From Halobacteriales archaeon (GTDB taxonomy: Archaea > Halobacteriota > Halobacteria > Halobacteriales > SKSH01): a stretch of DNA of 13,463 nucleotides. The notes beneath the pieces were generated by a model. It saw only the letters and a list, made by a program, of their open reading frames with translations. It was not told the origin of the DNA and did no database searches. The translations under genes and the position numbers were made by a program. Shown here in pieces: positions 13,460 to 13,463 of this stretch (position 1 is its first letter; the number at the start of each line of letters is the position of its first letter). The stretch lies in assembly GCA_007118075.1 (NCBI GenBank), contig SKSH01000020.1:1-13463 (forward strand). Reading direction: 5' to 3'.

Positions 13460-13463
13460 CTGT

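Noticed and set aside
1..13463. CRISPR array, insertion sequence, tRNA or attachment site
   Set aside because: I saw no regularly spaced repeats, no transposase or integrase motifs, no terminal inverted repeats and no tRNA-like sequence.

Overview
This window is chromosomal DNA from a haloarchaeon (class Halobacteria). The proteins are strongly acidic. Several are recognisably archaeal: proteasome alpha subunit, the RNase P proteins Pop5 and Rpp30, SBDS, archaeal-type S-adenosylmethionine synthetase, and aspartate carbamoyltransferase with a zinc-binding regulatory chain. One gene (DUF5804) I know only from haloarchaea. GC content is about 58-60% by eye, at the low end for the group, and CTAG tetranucleotides are rare. 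I cannot fix the genus. Genes are densely packed, and I see no mobile elements, CRISPR arrays, tRNAs or rRNAs.

Left part (1-4870): the 3' part of an M29 aminopeptidase gene runs rightward and converges on a leftward RNA-processing/proteasome cluster. In transcription order (right to left) the cluster holds a 67-residue SH3-like protein, a COG1325 RNA-binding protein, Rpp30 (rnp3), a class I methyltransferase, Pop5 (rnp2), proteasome alpha (psmA) and SBDS. Spacing is tight (4-nt overlap, 7, 9, 59 and 4 nt) until a 46-nt gap before SBDS, which holds its own TATA-like box. This is the haloarchaeal form of the known archaeal proteasome/exosome/RNase P superoperon. It ends after SBDS, where other archaea often carry exosome core genes.

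Middle part (4871-7862): a divergent promoter region separates that cluster from a rightward gene for an unrecognised protein with a CxCxxC motif, possibly a TIM-barrel hydrolase. That gene converges on the leftward pyrB-pyrI pair (catalytic and regulatory chains of aspartate carbamoyltransferase, first committed step of pyrimidine synthesis). Divergent from pyrB is a small RecA/RAD55-like protein whose P-loop is degenerate.

Right part (7863-13463): a long SlyD-like FKBP prolyl isomerase (leftward) diverges from a CYTH-domain triphosphatase/CyaB-like gene. Then come archaeal S-adenosylmethionine synthetase and a DUF5804 protein, both rightward. The DUF5804 gene converges on a complete leftward DUF255/YyaL-type thioredoxin-domain protein.

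Promoters: several transcription-unit starts have a TATA-like element centred about 26-31 nt before the start codon, which fits leaderless mRNAs common in haloarchaea. I used this spacing to help choose starts. Two convergent junctions carry perfect inverted repeats that may be bidirectional terminators. Most of the window is conserved haloarchaeal core genome. The least explained parts are the CxCxxC protein, the methyltransferase between the RNase P genes, the 67-residue lead protein and the P-loop-deficient RecA-like protein.
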